Source: Circinella minor
Taxonomy: Eukaryota; Mucoromycota; Mucoromycetes; Mucorales; Lichtheimiaceae
NCBI GenBank assembly: GCA_016758965.1
Contig: JAEPRB010000063.1
Coordinates: 62,001 to 126,000, forward strand
Length of the DNA stretch: 64,000 bases
Direction: 5' to 3'
Shown: positions 1-12,424 of the stretch, one piece after another
Position numbering within the stretch: the first letter of the stretch is position 1
How the letters are laid out: each line of letters opens with the position of its first letter
The notes under the pieces: generated by a model
The model's database searches: none
Seen by the model: the letters and a program-made list of their open reading frames with translations, nothing else
Told to the model about the DNA's origin: nothing
Position numbers and translations under genes: made by a program

Positions 1-451
1 CTTCTTGTATCAAGTTGGATAATATACCGGATATTCGATCAAAGGATTCTTCTTCATGATCATCATTATCATTATAATCATCGCCCTTGTTATTTTCGAG
101 AGTATTATCAACCGGTCGACTAATAATTGTATGTCGCCTTCTTTGTTTCTTTATTTCATTGCTATTACTTGTCCTGTCTTTTTTGATGTTGGATAAACCG
201 CTGCTACTACAATTTTTATTGTTATTAATGGTATTATTCGAAGGTAAACATGGTGTAGATGAAGACGGGAATGGTTGTGGACTATTTGTAAAAAAAGATA
301 ATTCTTTACTTTCGGGAGGAGGTGTATCCTAAATGGATATAATGACAGATTGATGTAAGAGAAGAATTGAATATTTAGTTGACAATACTGAATTGTCAGC
401 AAACATAAATAAAAAAAAAAAACCAAAAATAAATAAAATAAAGCTTACCAT
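1..451 (-). CDS. 5' part of unrecognised Asn/Ser/Asp-rich protein
   Basis: The start codon sits alone at the end of exon 1 (ATG at 451-449, followed by a gtaagc donor). A 120-nt intron (448-329) leads to exon 2, open from 328 to the left edge. The visible ~110 residues begin MDTPPPESKELSFF and are low-complexity: Asn/Ser runs, a basic patch IKKQRRRHT, an acidic patch (DDYNDNDDHEEE), and then a more ordered stretch FDRISGILSNLIQE at the edge. Phase across the intron is 0 and the frame contains no stop. I do not recognise the family; the ordered domain probably lies outside the window. The disordered N-terminus with a basic patch would suit a nuclear or signalling protein, but that is inference only. 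Confidence 0.6.
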
Positions 452-623
452 AGCACTGGCCAAAAATGTAGAAATACGTTAGAGAGTGGGGAGAAAAAGA
501 GAGGATAAGAAAAAGAATAAACAAAAAAAAAGAAGAATAAGGGGAAAGTTAAAAAAAAGAAAAGGAAGAAGTGAAAAAAGTTTATTGGGGCAAAAGGGGA
601 GTGAGCATTGCTGTTTAACAAAT

Positions 624-637
624 GTATTATATATGAT
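624..637 (-). promoter_or_regulatory. TATA-like element for the leftmost gene
   Basis: The reverse strand reads catatataatac about 180 nt upstream of the ATG at 451. A long pyrimidine-rich leader (purine-rich on the + strand, about 480-600) lies between them, a layout also seen ahead of other genes in this window. Position and sequence are the only evidence. Confidence 0.3.
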
Positions 638-2506
638 ACTTTTTAATTTTTGTGTGGTGCTTTCCTGTGTGAGTTGTGTGAGTGTGTACCAAGAAAAAAA
701 AAGTTAATATGATTCAACTCCGCATGTTAAAAATCACGCGCATCGCGTGTAATTTGCTGTAGGCACTTGCCATACTTTTTATGCAGTCTATTGTTATATA
801 TATTTATATATAAAAGAAAGCCACGCTTTCATCTTTTCGTCCTTTGTTGTATAAGCAAAATAAACGAATAAAAAATAGTAGCGGCAGCAATAAATAATAA
901 CATTCATGACTGTCATCGTCATAAGCCGTCAAAACGATATATTCAATACAACAACAACGACGACGACGACAACAGTAACCTAAAGTGTAATAATCTTATG
1001 CTTCAGTGTTTTATAACCTCAACAACTTTCTTTTAACATTCGTATCATTGTATGTATAATATAGTAATTTTATCGATGTTTATATATTGTATTATTATTA
1101 TTATTATTATCGTTGTTGAGAATAGTGCTGTGTACGTGAGTAAATATCTCGTGAAAATTAATTTGTTGATGATCATCCTCTCATATATACCCAAGAAAAG
1201 CTGGGCTGAAGTTTTTTCTTGCTATAATTATTACCATATGTGCTGTACACATAAGTTCTTAGCCATAGCAATAGCAACAATAAAAAGTAATAATAATTAT
1301 AATAAAATCTTCTAAAACAATGGTGGAAAGAATAAAAAAAAATCATATGGCTATATTAGGTTTTTGTTTTTCATTTATAAGGTAGAATCGATTTTTTTTT
1401 GGGGGGGTGAATAATTTTTTTGGGGGGGATGGAGTGGAAGAGGGGAGAAAGAGGGGACTATCATATTAGAAGAGGGGAATAAAACCAAAAAATAGGAGTA
1501 GTTCCATATATGCAGAAGCTATGTTCATGTAACAATTGGTAATAATAATGAAGTGGCCAAAACACACTACATTCACATCACTTATTATAATGGCCAAAGA
1601 GAGTTTTTTTTATAAAAATGTTTCTTGGAAACACATGGTTTATAGTATCACAATAACAAATTAATAAAGATTACATTTCCATCAAGAGACCCACTCAAGT
1701 CATTTTATTCATTGTACTTTTTATTCTTATACTTATTACTATTAGAAGCAAAAAAAAAATTCAGGTACAATATTTGCTATACAGGTCCATTCATTTCTTT
1801 TGTTATTAAAAATTCTGTTTATTTACAAAATCTCATGAACCACACAAGCGAAGAGGTTTACAGTAAATAGTATGTGTATCAGAAAAAGAGAGAAAAAAGA
1901 TGTACAAACTCATAACTTTGGTTCATTTTAGTGTAACAAACCAATCCTTTTTTGGTTTTCAGCATCGTTTTACCCTTTTGGTTTTATATAACGCTCTCCT
2001 TATTTTTTATATTCTCGTCCCACACCAAAAAAAAAACCGTAACAAGGCAACACATCATTAGCATCAAATCACCATAGAAACAGAATCAGCCTTATTGTCT
2101 GGGTGATAATATTTCTCTCTTTTCCTTTTCCTTTTCTTTTTTTTTCTTTCCCTTTTTTTTTCTTCACCTTTCATCTTCATTCTCTTTCATTCATCAAATT
2201 TTTCTCTCCCTTTAACGGGAAATGCATTCCTTCTTGACCCTTTTGATGACCTGTTAGTATTTTATTTTATCTTATTTTTTACATAGAGACAAAACCCCAC
2301 CTTTAAAAACTTACATATTCCTATACACAAGAAGGAGACACCTCATCACCCTTCAACAACTTCACGAAAAAAAAATACACAACAGCAAATTAATAATAAC
2401 GCTTTTTTGTATTTTTGACTTCATTCTTATTTCGAAACAAGAAATATATTCATATACAACACGTCTTCACTCTTTTTTTTCTCCTCTCTCCTCTCACTTT
2501 CATCGA

Positions 2507-2515
2507 TTTATAAAA
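2507..2515 (+). promoter_or_regulatory. TATA-like box of kinase gene
   Basis: tttataaaa lies about 250 nt upstream of the kinase ATG (2768), inside a CT-rich leader. A second TATA-like cluster occurs at about 2590-2605. The assignment rests on sequence and position only. Confidence 0.3.
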
Positions 2516-2767
2516 CCCATCCCATTCCTTCTCCACTATTTTTTTTTTAAAACCTAATACCTCTTTTTCTTTTTCATATATACATATTAGCTTATATATA
2601 TACCTAACTCATTTTTTTTTACATCAATAACGACTATTAACAACAAATAACAACGACGAAAACTCCCTTATTTTTTATCAATAACTTCGCTCTCTTATAC
2701 ATTTTTATATTACAAAAACTAAAAACGGAAGAATATTTTTTTAAACTATTAAAAAAAACTTATCATA

Positions 2768-5700
2768 ATGTTATCCTCCCCACGTTCAAGTATTCATAAT
2801 CAAAAGGCAAAGGTAAAAATTTTAATACTGCTACCACTCATCACATATATCTTTAATTTTTGCTAACCAAATATGCTAATATAATAATGATAATATATAG
2901 CTTGCTGCAGATTATAATGACTTACTTAAACAATTATCATCTCCTAAAATGACAGTTGTTGGATGCTATTCAATAGGGGAAACGATCGGCGAGGTAATTT
3001 TTTTATACCTTTCTCTTTCTTTTCTTTTTGATTTAAACTCACAGTAATAATAAATTATATATATATTAGGGCAGCTACGGTAAAGTGAAATTAGGTGTCC
3101 ACCAAATCACTGGTAAACGAGTTGCTATTAAAAAGATCAACAAACAACACGCGCCTTTAATGGCTCGCGAAATTCATCACCATCGTCAACTACGTCATCC
3201 CAACATCGTAACTTTATTTGAAATCCTTTCTACCGAATCAGCCATCTTTATCGTCTCCGAATATTGCCCAAATGGTGAATTGTTTGATCTTTTAACGGAA
3301 TCCGGTCGTTTCACTGAACAACGTGCTCAAACTTTCTTTCGTCAACTTGTCGATGCTATTCGTTATTGTCATGAAAGAAATATTGTTCATCGGTATGTAT
3401 AACCTTATTTCTAATTCTCTATTTAATCTTGTCTATAGCAAAAACTTTTAGTACAGCACTTTTTTAATATTCAACATTTATCATTCCTTTAATTTTACTT
3501 TATTAGTGATTTGAAATTGGAAAACATTTTAATAGATGCAGAACAAAACGCAAGAATATGTGATTTTGGATTTGCACGCCATGCCGATGATAAACAATTA
3601 TTAGAAACATTTTGCGGTAGTTTAGCGTATTCTGCCCCCGAAGTGATCAGCCAAAAAAGATACACGGGTCCGGGTAAGTTTAACTTTTATTCTCTCGATG
3701 ATGTCTAAAAATATATATTTATATTTATGCGGCGTTCAATTATTACCATTATTATTACAATTAGTATGCATGAAACTCATATCTTTTTTATTTTTATTTT
3801 AGAAACGGATATTTGGTCTCTTGGTATTATTTTATATACATTGCTTGCTGGAGAATTGCCATTTGATGATGATAGTGAAATCATAATGCGACGTAAAATT
3901 ATCGCTTTGGATTATCATATACCATCTTATTTCTCACCAGGTTTGTTTGTTCGCTTTACTTGTTTGGACACCATTAATGTAACAATAAATTCACGTGTTC
4001 TCTTTATTTGTGCTAACATTTTTTACATAAAAAAAATAGAGGCACATAATTTGATCGATAATATTTTAAAATTGGATCCAAAAGAACGGCTGACTATGGA
4101 TCAAATTGTCAATCACCCTTGGTTGACGATGATTATGGATAGTGAAGGCGATGAAGGTTGTGAACATATGAATAATAATAATAACAACAACGTAAATAGT
4201 ATACCTGAAGACTGTGCAAGTGTTCCTTCCACACATTACTCAACCTATTCGGATGTTGATTCTCTCTTTTCTGCACCTATGAGACATCAAGAAGAAGATG
4301 ATTTCGATTTATGCTCGGAACTTTCAAGTCCACGAAGTAGTACAAAAGCAGGAACAATGCTATCTAACCATTTCTACAATTCGAGTCGTCCACCTTCGAT
4401 TATAGGTCAAAAAATGGGTTCACCTTCATCACCACCTACCATGATGGCATATGAAAAGCCAAGGTTCGCAGCATCACAATCCCCACGGTTTTCTGCTCCT
4501 ACCGTGAGTAGTCGTGCAAGAATCACACAGCCTTACATTCCATCACCATCTGTACGTGCTTCGCTTCCAAATCAATTACCTTCTTCAGCAAAACGTGGTT
4601 CATTGTTTGCTCAACATCAATTAAACCGTCTTAATCAACATAATCATCAACAATCTTATGACGATGTTTCGGCTATGGCGCCTATTGAACAGCGATTATT
4701 CGCCGCATTAACAGCTGCAGGATTTGATGAAAGTACAGTACGTAATATGCGACAATCATCTGAGGTTGGCAATGCATTGGGTACCTTATGGCATATGCTA
4801 ATGGATAATATCAGCAAAAGCGAACATATGGTATCTGGTGTGGCTGTGTCAAAAAAAAAATCCGATTCAACAAAGTTTTCACAAGTTGTTGAAAAAGGAA
4901 CACAGACGGATGATATTCCTTTAGCTCCATCTTTATCCACCTCATCGTCATCGTCACAATCATCTGCTTCGAGTCGACCATCAGAAACATTGAAGTCTAC
5001 TACTACTATCACTAACACTACATCAAGAACAGCACCAAATGGATCTGTTCAACCTTCCATACAGCTTACATCCATAGAAGGACAGCCCAAAGTGAGTGTA
5101 AGCAGTACCCAATCACGTTCCACAACAAACTCCCAAGCAGAAAGGAATGGATGGTTTTCCTCTGTCAAATCATGGTTTGGTACTACCAAGCAGCAACAGC
5201 AGCAACATCAATTACATTTGGAAGAACAACGTATTCGTGCGGCTAATGCAGCATATCTAGCTCGAGAGATTCAAGAATCATCACCTGCGTATCAATCAGC
5301 TGGTACCAATCAACAAAAGTATCGTCGCCATGTGTTACAGCTTAGCAACCCTCCTGTCGTGAGTCAGGTTGATCAATTTTCGTACAACAATGATGGTAAT
5401 CATAACAATAACAATAGCTCACCATTGCCACCTCAATATCCATCCTTGGCTCGCCCACAGGCTGCGCATAACAAACCATCCATAGACAGCTATTATAAAG
5501 CAGGGAACGCATTTGGCCCAGCTCGTCCACCAACTGCATTGGCTTCACCCAAATCTGCTGTTGCAAATACATTATCCGTTGTTACAACACCAACATCTAA
5601 CTCATTACCGGCGACAACAGCTGTTCCGGCTAAAGCAGTGGAAATTGATGTATGCGAGAAACGGTATGCTGAATATCGATCAACAAATAACAACAATAAC

Positions 5701-6337
5701 AATAGCAATAATAATGATGATAGCAACAATAATATTAATAATAATAATAATAATCGATCACCATCATTACCTGTTGTACTTGAGAAGAAATCTCAGCCTC
5801 AACAGCAAAAAGAGGCTCCTGTAAAGATTGTTGTACCTGCGCCACAAAGACCACTGGGTATAGTGGCGCCCAAGTCTCCTACACCTACCACAACATCTTC
5901 TACTCCGCTGACACCCATTAGAACGACTAGCCCGTCTGGATCACCTCTCTCGAGCCAAACTAGTTCACTTGTCGAGGAAGAAGACGAGGAAGGATCATCA
6001 CCTGCGTCTTCTGTATCTACTATAGATACACCCGAAGAAGATAACAATAACAAGTTAAAAGTACCACCTCCTTCTCCTACTCCTACTAGATCATGGCCTT
6101 TGGTAAGTACTTCTTTTTTTTCGCTACTGCATATAAAAATATATCTTAAGGCCAACTGACATATTTATTGTGTATTTTTAATAGGCATTCCGAGAAACTA
6201 ATAAAAATAACCCGCCAGTAAAACGGTTTGAGTTTGCAGCACCTCGATCACAATTAGGGATTTACAACGACACTGGGCGCCGGAAGCCCTTGGGAGCCAA
6301 AGTCATTATAGAAGAAGAGGAAGAAGAAGAAGAATAA
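2768..6337 (+). CDS. Ser/Thr protein kinase, CAMK/SNF1-like, with long disordered tail
   Basis: Seven exons: 2768-2812, 2901-2993, 3070-3392, 3507-3673, 3803-3940, 4040-6102, 6185-6337, giving 993 aa. The kinase domain (about residues 38-285) has glycine loop IGEGSYGKV (43-52), catalytic Lys67, HRDLKLEN with Asp155, DFG at 173-175, the activation segment ETFCGSLAYSAPE and TDIWSLG. This pattern fits CAMK-like polarity/SNF1-family kinases. The remaining ~700 residues are Ser/Pro/Asn/Gln-rich, apart from a compact segment around 4681-4800 (QRLFAALTAAGFDESTVRNM) that looks UBA-like. The protein ends in a basic FAAPRSQLGIYNDTGRRKPL block and eight Glu codons. Fungal relatives of this layout include YPL150W/ppk16-type kinases, but that assignment is from memory of the motif. 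A cell-polarity or stress signalling role is inferred. Confidence 0.9.
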
Positions 6338-7344
6338 ATTGGTGCATGTCTTCTCTTTAAATTATTAGATGACGATTAAAAAAATATAACCAAATACCCA
6401 AAATATACACACTTAATACTATTTTTTTTTGTACACTGTATATTCTCTCTTTCTTTCAGGTTCACTCTTTTGACATTCTTATCTTTTTCACTTTTTATAT
6501 TACTATTCATTACTATACATTATTATTCATTATTACTCATTATTATACTATATTTATTTTATATTATATTTATATCAAACCTTTTTAACAAACAAAAAAA
6601 CAAAAACTTCCCCGGCCCCCTTTTTTAAAAAAACTATTATTTGACTTTTTTTTTTATCTTTTCTTTCTGTTGTATACTTTATCCACTCTACTCTTCTCTT
6701 CTTATTACTTGTTTTCTTTTTATTATTTATCACATTCATACACAAACCACGTTTTGGGTATTTCTTGTTCTTTTTTTTGTGCTTCGTTTTTTTTATTCTT
6801 CCATAGTTTTTTCAAAATAACCTTTTTATACATTTTAACAACCCCACCTTTACACTTATATACAAATGATACACACACAAACAATCTTTTATGAGTTGTT
6901 TTTTTTATACGTAACCATATACTATTATTTCTTATTGCTGTTATTTTATTTGTGGCTCTTAAAGAAATACTTTTTTTTATTGTACGTAACAAGAATATTA
7001 ATGTATACACATAATATCACTGCCAATTATTCCTGCCATTGCTATATACATAACATAAATTTACTACATAAATTTAAAGCTTAGGATGAGTATATATGTA
7101 TACAATCCATCATATAACATAATGGGAAAGTTATCGCTACATATTCACTGAGATATCTGTCTTATATAAGTTTTTTCTTAACCACCACTCAACTTGACAT
7201 CCCCAATCAACAAGTGATTCCAATTATCGTTTTCCCGACTCCCCACTGCCATTTAAATTTAGTATTAGTTACAAATGTCTTACTTGCTGAGAAGAAAAAG
7301 AAAAAGATAATGAGAAAATAAAGTTTATATATAAACAAATAAAA
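6338..7344. other. convergent intergenic region, kinase 3' side / VPS29 3' side
   Basis: T-rich and TA-rich sequence with no coding-like frame. Open frames at 6670-7084 are low-complexity Phe/Leu/Tyr translations of T-runs. It presumably holds the 3' UTRs of two convergent genes. Confidence 0.5.
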
Positions 7345-8332
7345 TTACAAGACTTTGCCAGAATCTCCTTTTCGATATTCAAGTTTTTCCACCTTCACTT
7401 CCCCTTCTACTAATTTGTATACGTAAGTAACTACCACGCTAGCTTGAATATCCATTAGTACAAACGAGGGTATAGGGTCACTATAAAATTATATATATTC
7501 ATTATTCTTTAATAACCCCTTATCATATCATTTATCAAAAAATTATTATTATTTCTTTATGCTTACGCTGTATCTGGAATGGATGAATAAGCACCAGTAG
7601 CACTTCCAGGATTAATAAAAAACTTGTTATTATTTTCAAACGCATCAAATCGATGTGTATGCCCGGATAACAAAACGTCTACTTCCATTTGTCTTGCAAT
7701 AATATCCAAGGATTCTTGATCACCCCAAGGAATTACTTGATGTCCATGTAATACACCGACACGAATATTTCCATGTGCTACTACTTTGGATTGTGGAAAA
7801 TTTGGATTCTATACATATAAAAAAAAAAGTCAATAACCTCATATACTATATACTATATACATACTATATTTTTAAAATTTATCCCCTTAATGTCCTCTCT
7901 CTTCTTTTAATTTTCTTATTATTCAATGTTACCTCGTCGAAATCACCTTTAACAACAATAATATCACCAGCAATGGTTCTCAAGTAATCAAATGTTTCTT
8001 TGTCACAAATGTTACCTGTACAAATAATTTGTTGAATTTTACCGGGTACCTTTTTTTAGAGTAGATAATTGGGTTATTAGCAACATTCATTTCAAATGTT
8101 CCTTATTTATAAAGAACAATGTTATATATATATATATATATATATATAAATATTCACCAAAAGTTTCTTAAACTTGGCAGGTAAATCGTGTACGCGATGA
8201 GGAATATGAAGATCACCGATAACAAGTACTAACTATTATTTAGAGAAAAAAAATAGTGTTTATATTTATATATCTAACAAACATCGAATTATCGCTTTAT
8301 TTCCATCTCGCTAATTCCAAACTTACCACCAT
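7345..8332 (-). CDS. VPS29: retromer subunit VPS29 (phosphoesterase fold)
   Basis: Five exons on the reverse strand: 8332-8327, 8232-8158, 8049-7933, 7808-7567, 7480-7345; 191 aa. The protein starts [20 protein letters not shown] and contains [44 protein letters not shown] and [13 protein letters not shown]. These are the metallophosphoesterase-fold motifs of VPS29, and the length is close to the animal protein (about 182 aa). VPS29 binds VPS35 in the retromer core for endosome-to-Golgi retrieval; the fold is regarded as a scaffold rather than an active phosphatase. The start is a two-codon first exon (ATG GTG then gtaagt), which gives the correct N-terminus. Intron 2 carries a (TA)n tract. 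Confidence 0.95.
8123..8148. repeat. (TA)n microsatellite in VPS29 intron
   Basis: About 13 TA units lie inside the second intron of the VPS29 gene. Other TA tracts occur at 32286-32310, 40016-40034, 46600-46618, 49312-49331, 52602-52618 and 55841-55863. Confidence 0.8.
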
Positions 8333-9548
8333 CTTATTTTTTATGTTAAAAAGTTAAGAAGGATTACAGAACTGCAGGATTAGTATTTTTCGGCAATAAG
8401 CAATAAAAAGACCGACGACCACGACAATCCTTTCGCAGAAACGATCACAATTTTGGCGCATTATACGTTGGTGCGATTATCTAAGAAACCGTGGTAATAC
8501 TTCATCATATTAGGAGCTATGGTTTATATAAACGATTATTTTTAATAAGCACTATATGAAAAGACAAGGTCTTTATACTTCTTTTTAGCCATATATGAGT
8601 TGATCTACATATTGTAAAGCTACTAGTATTATAAAGCTCGGTGTATTTATTAAACAAGTCAATAAAATTTTAACAAAAAGAATAATACTCCTCAAACAAT
8701 CTTGACCCACTAATGTCTTTGTATTCTATTACATTATGCTTTATTTTATATACTTAGTTACGTAGTTAAGTTGTCAAGTAGCCAACATTTCGTTCTTGGC
8801 AGTCAAAACCCATACTTTGTATTATTATACTATTATGTACGCTACTCACCAGTTACCTAATTAACAGTTATAGAAAAAAAGAACCATTGTCAATATCGTT
8901 AGCTTGCTTCCCATATCCACAACATATTGTGTTTTGAAACAAAGGTGATGAAGAATAAAGTATATCGAGTGTGTATAATATAATCTATACTTCTGTAGTC
9001 TATATATTGAAATCAACCCATTTCGGTAATATCCTGTACTGCCATCAGCTTGAAAGAATGTTTATATCAGAAAATCAAATATATATACATGTTATTGCAA
9101 TAAGTTAAAAAAGAAGTAACATTTTCCTTCGTTATAGGTATGCACAGTCCAAGTTGAAAAAACGAGACTCTGTCTTATCCTAATAATAAATTCGAATTAT
9201 TTTAAGCAGTCAAATTACAACGTTATATTCGTGATTGAATGTTTCAAGGAAATGAAACTATAATAATATTGTTATTGTCAACTCAACAAATAATGATAGT
9301 AATTATATTAGCGATTTTCCTTCCAGAAGATAATTTCATAGAAAATACCTTAGTCAGTTCTTTGTCGTGTGCTTTGCATGTAATTTGCATCAAAAGCTAA
9401 GCAAACAGGTATTCAGTCGATTTTCAACAAAACAAAAGATATAGACATGTTTTTTGTTGACAGTAGTCAAAACTTTAGCTAATTTGTGGCTATAGCAATA
9501 ATTCGAGGTACGTTTTAATTAACAAAACGGTCACTAGTAATAACAATT

Positions 9549-9833
9549 ATGGTACGTAGTGAGGAAAGTGACGACGAAACACCACTTTTATTTAGTACAG
9601 TTCTACTGTAAATTATATCGGTAGAAGGGGTTTTACGTAGACGGTTTTTGCTTCGTGAGGAAAGAATAAAGACTTCGTCAACAATTACATCAAAGCAGTA
9701 AAAAAAAAGCGACAGAACTAGTGATGGGTTTGATCACGGTGCAGGAGATGTTTTTGACGAGGATGAAGATGAAAGAGAAAAACTATGTTTCTATGATAAC
9801 GGTGAAGAAAAAGAAATGGTCGAATATGTATAA
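9549..9833 (+). pseudogene. possible pseudogene fragment, acidic C-terminus
   Basis: One frame of 95 codons starts at ATG 9549 (MVRSEESDDETPLLF) and ends at TAA 9831. It is interrupted only by TAA at 9609 and 9699. The last 43 codons read SDRTSDGFDHGAGDVF, then an acidic DEDEDEREKL stretch and CFYDNGEEKEMVEYV. Non-random, charged composition in a single frame suggests a decayed gene. Alternatively the first stop lies in a short intron, since a gtaaat donor overlaps it. The family is not recognised. Confidence 0.35.
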
Positions 9834-10329
9834 TGTAATAGGGTTACAAACCAGTACGTATTTGAATTAGTTATAATAATAGAGAAGATTCGAATAGTAA
9901 TCATATGTGTATTATTAACGACGTTTCTTTTCTTTTCTTTTAACCCGTGGCTGAATAGACTCCCATCTGGACATTATCTCGTACGTATTTAGATTTCCCT
10001 ATTTTTGGCGATAATAATAACTGGAATTAGATACATTTTTGGCAACTACAAAAATACTTTTGTCGGATATCTTTTTTTGAAAAATATTTTATTTATACAG
10101 AATACGTACAAGGAATGTGTAAATCTAAAATAAATAAGACAAAAATACATAGACAAAAAAAAGTATCCGAGTACGTAAGGACGAATCACCAATTCAGGTT
10201 ATCGCCTTTTATTTTTGTTACCAGAGCAATTTTTATTATTATTGAGCTAAAAACAGCTTTGTTTAATGTTCTTCAAAACTTATTTGATTTTTATTTTAAG
10301 AATAAATTATAGTTTAAAATTTATATTTA

Positions 10330-10530
10330 TTATGGAAGACTAGATTGACCTGCACCTATGGGTATATGGTCGCTTCCTTGCGGTACAAAATGAAAAGAAT
10401 AATAATATTTACAAAGTGATATTGGGGTTGTGGAAATAGCTGAAAAACCCCAGTATGGGGAAAAGCTAGAGCTAGCATAAGAAAGAGAGTGTGGGAGAGG
10501 CGAAGAAGAAAGAAAAGAATAACAGAAAAA
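10330..10530 (-). pseudogene. possible C-terminal coding remnant
   Basis: On the reverse strand an open frame ends at TAA (10330-10332) and reads, near its end, FVPQGSDHIPIGAGQSSLP. It is preceded by a Ser/Tyr-rich stretch (SPLPHSLSYASSSFSPYWG). Upstream an in-frame stop closes it in a T-run, and no acceptor or partner exon is obvious. The GC content of the last 50 nt is higher than the surroundings. It could be a terminal exon of an unresolved gene or a decayed one. Confidence 0.25.
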
Positions 10531-12424
10531 AAATTAACAGAAGATAATTGTGGCAGGAGAGAGAGAGAGGGTACTAAGAATAAATTATAAATGACAAAAA
10601 TAGAAGAGAGGAAATTATAATTTTGTGTACAGATTATTATGGTTAATGTGTATTCGAAACAATGGATACGTAGAAATATAAAAAAAAGGAATGAAAAAAG
10701 AGCAATCAACTTTTATATCAATATTATGCTAAATGAATATAGGTACCATAAATTTCAAGTATAAAATAATTGAAATGTTTTATTTAATCCTTTTATCGTT
10801 TTCGAAAAAGTTATTGTGATATATGTAATATAAGAAAATAGAGCGATAAGTACTATATCCGAGTGTTGTTCTTCACAAAATTAGTATTCCATTAATAGCC
10901 AATATTGCCTAATCTCATCAAGGAAAAAACAGTATAGAGTAATAATAATATCTTGTATCTAATCATTCACACGAGACTAGAAAAGAAGCGACAATGAAAA
11001 TATAAACGAATGAAAAAACATATGTATAAGTTTATTGTCGAAAATGATGGTTGATGAGAAACCGTAGTATCCTAATGTTTTAGTCCTGTGATTATTATTC
11101 AAAATTGTTGTCAATACGTACGTATCTTGGTGAATGTCAATAATCCATATTGCTTTTTACAGTTCATTATAAAGCACTATAATGGGTACGTAAGACGCAA
11201 GAATGTTTCTTTTTTCTTGTTGCTCACTATGGTGAGTTGCTAATTTATTTTTCACCAAGTTATACGAACAAGGCACAAAAGATTTTACGTTTTATGTGTA
11301 CATTATTATACATTCTATTGTCAAGTTAAGCTATTGTTAAAGAATCAGGTGGACGTCCCATTTACTCACTATTGCCCCAAATTAAAAGTTATTAATTTCA
11401 CCTCTGGTACCCAAAAGACCAGGTTTTATACAAACAAGATATCCACAATCATGATTAAAGCAAATTTTTATTTGTATCAATATATATATTCCATTTCAGG
11501 TAAAAAAATACTCAGTTCTTCATGAACAGTAGCATTTTATCATAGTCCTTTGCTGTAGGTGTATTATTATGTTTTTACTCATCAAATAATTCGGTCAATG
11601 GTTGTACGATTCATATTTCGTCTCCATGACAATAATAGATATAGACGTAAACATAAGTACATTCTGCCTTCATCGATTACAAAAGATAAGAAACAAAACA
11701 AAAAGGTGACAGAAGACAACAGAAGAAGTACTGTTACATCGATAAAAAAAAAGTAAACGATCTGTGTTACCAAACTTTTTTTTTGGTCAAACTATTTCTT
11801 TTCCACCCAAAAAAAAAATCTCAGTGTTACATCATAGGGATTAAGTTATCCGGCTTTTTTTTTTGGGATGTTTTCACCAAATTCCAATTGAAGGATGGTT
11901 TATCTATTGTGATTAGTAGTGACTGAGCTATCTTCTCTTTGTGGTACACTTATTTTTTTTTTCGTTCAAAAGTAGAAAACCTGAATTTTCTATGTTTACA
12001 AGAATCCAGGAATTCACATATTATCGTTTCGATAGCACCTTCCTTTTCTTTTATATAGATATACTGTAAATGTATTGGTCTAAGCTGAACATAATAATAA
12101 ATAAATCATATTCCAAGTTGCCACAAAAAACAAGTAAGTTTATTCTGTTGTTGCTGATTTTATCTTAAATTATATAAACAGTTCCTTTAATAACACAAAA
12201 ACTTTTTTTTTTGTTGAACACAATTGAAGGTGGTACAAACGTCATGGAACTTTGTATATCATCTTAAAACGGAATACAAAGCCAAAAATATATCGTCTTC
12301 TCTCCACATGAGCAAAAAAAAATTATAAATACCACCACTATTTGTTTTCTTTCAACTTCTTCTTTCTCCTTTGGCTCTTTGTCCTTTTCCTGATTACCTT
12401 TTCTTTTTTGTCTTCTCGATAACA

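Larger units (their letters stand above)
452..2767. other. divergent intergenic region between leftmost gene and kinase gene
   Basis: About 2.3 kb separates two divergent start codons. It contains pyrimidine-rich tracts (about 2100-2170 and 2460-2500), ATT and ACG trinucleotide runs (about 955-975 and 1090-1110) and short A/T/G homopolymers. A 26-codon ORF at 906 (MTVIVISRQN... then poly-Thr) lies downstream of a TATA-like sequence near 800 but has no other support. I see no convincing gene here. Confidence 0.5.
8333..12424. other. 4.1-kb gene desert with decayed coding pieces
   Basis: No intact gene is visible. The interval carries about eleven copies of TACGTA between 8759 and 11192. It also holds coding-like frames that cannot be joined into a gene: 9549-9833 (+), 10330-10530 (-) and about 11331-11500 (+). 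Base composition is AT-rich throughout. I see no terminal repeats, transposase domain or target-site duplication. Confidence 0.5.

Noticed and set aside
4656..6155. Reverse-strand and other-frame ORFs inside the kinase tail
   Set aside because: Shadows of repetitive Ser/Asn/Thr codons in the real forward frame.
6670..7084. Overlapping Phe/Leu/Tyr-rich ORFs downstream of the kinase
   Set aside because: Translations of T-rich 3' sequence on both strands, with no splice or family support.
8759..11192. TACGTA cluster as a tandem repeat or transposon end
   Set aside because: The copies are irregularly spaced with unrelated flanks, so there is no repeat unit or terminal inverted repeat; kept instead as a motif-enrichment finding.
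12371..12424. Upstream extension of the secreted protein ORF
   Set aside because: It begins at TTG with no ATG; the ATG at 12425 starts a textbook signal peptide.
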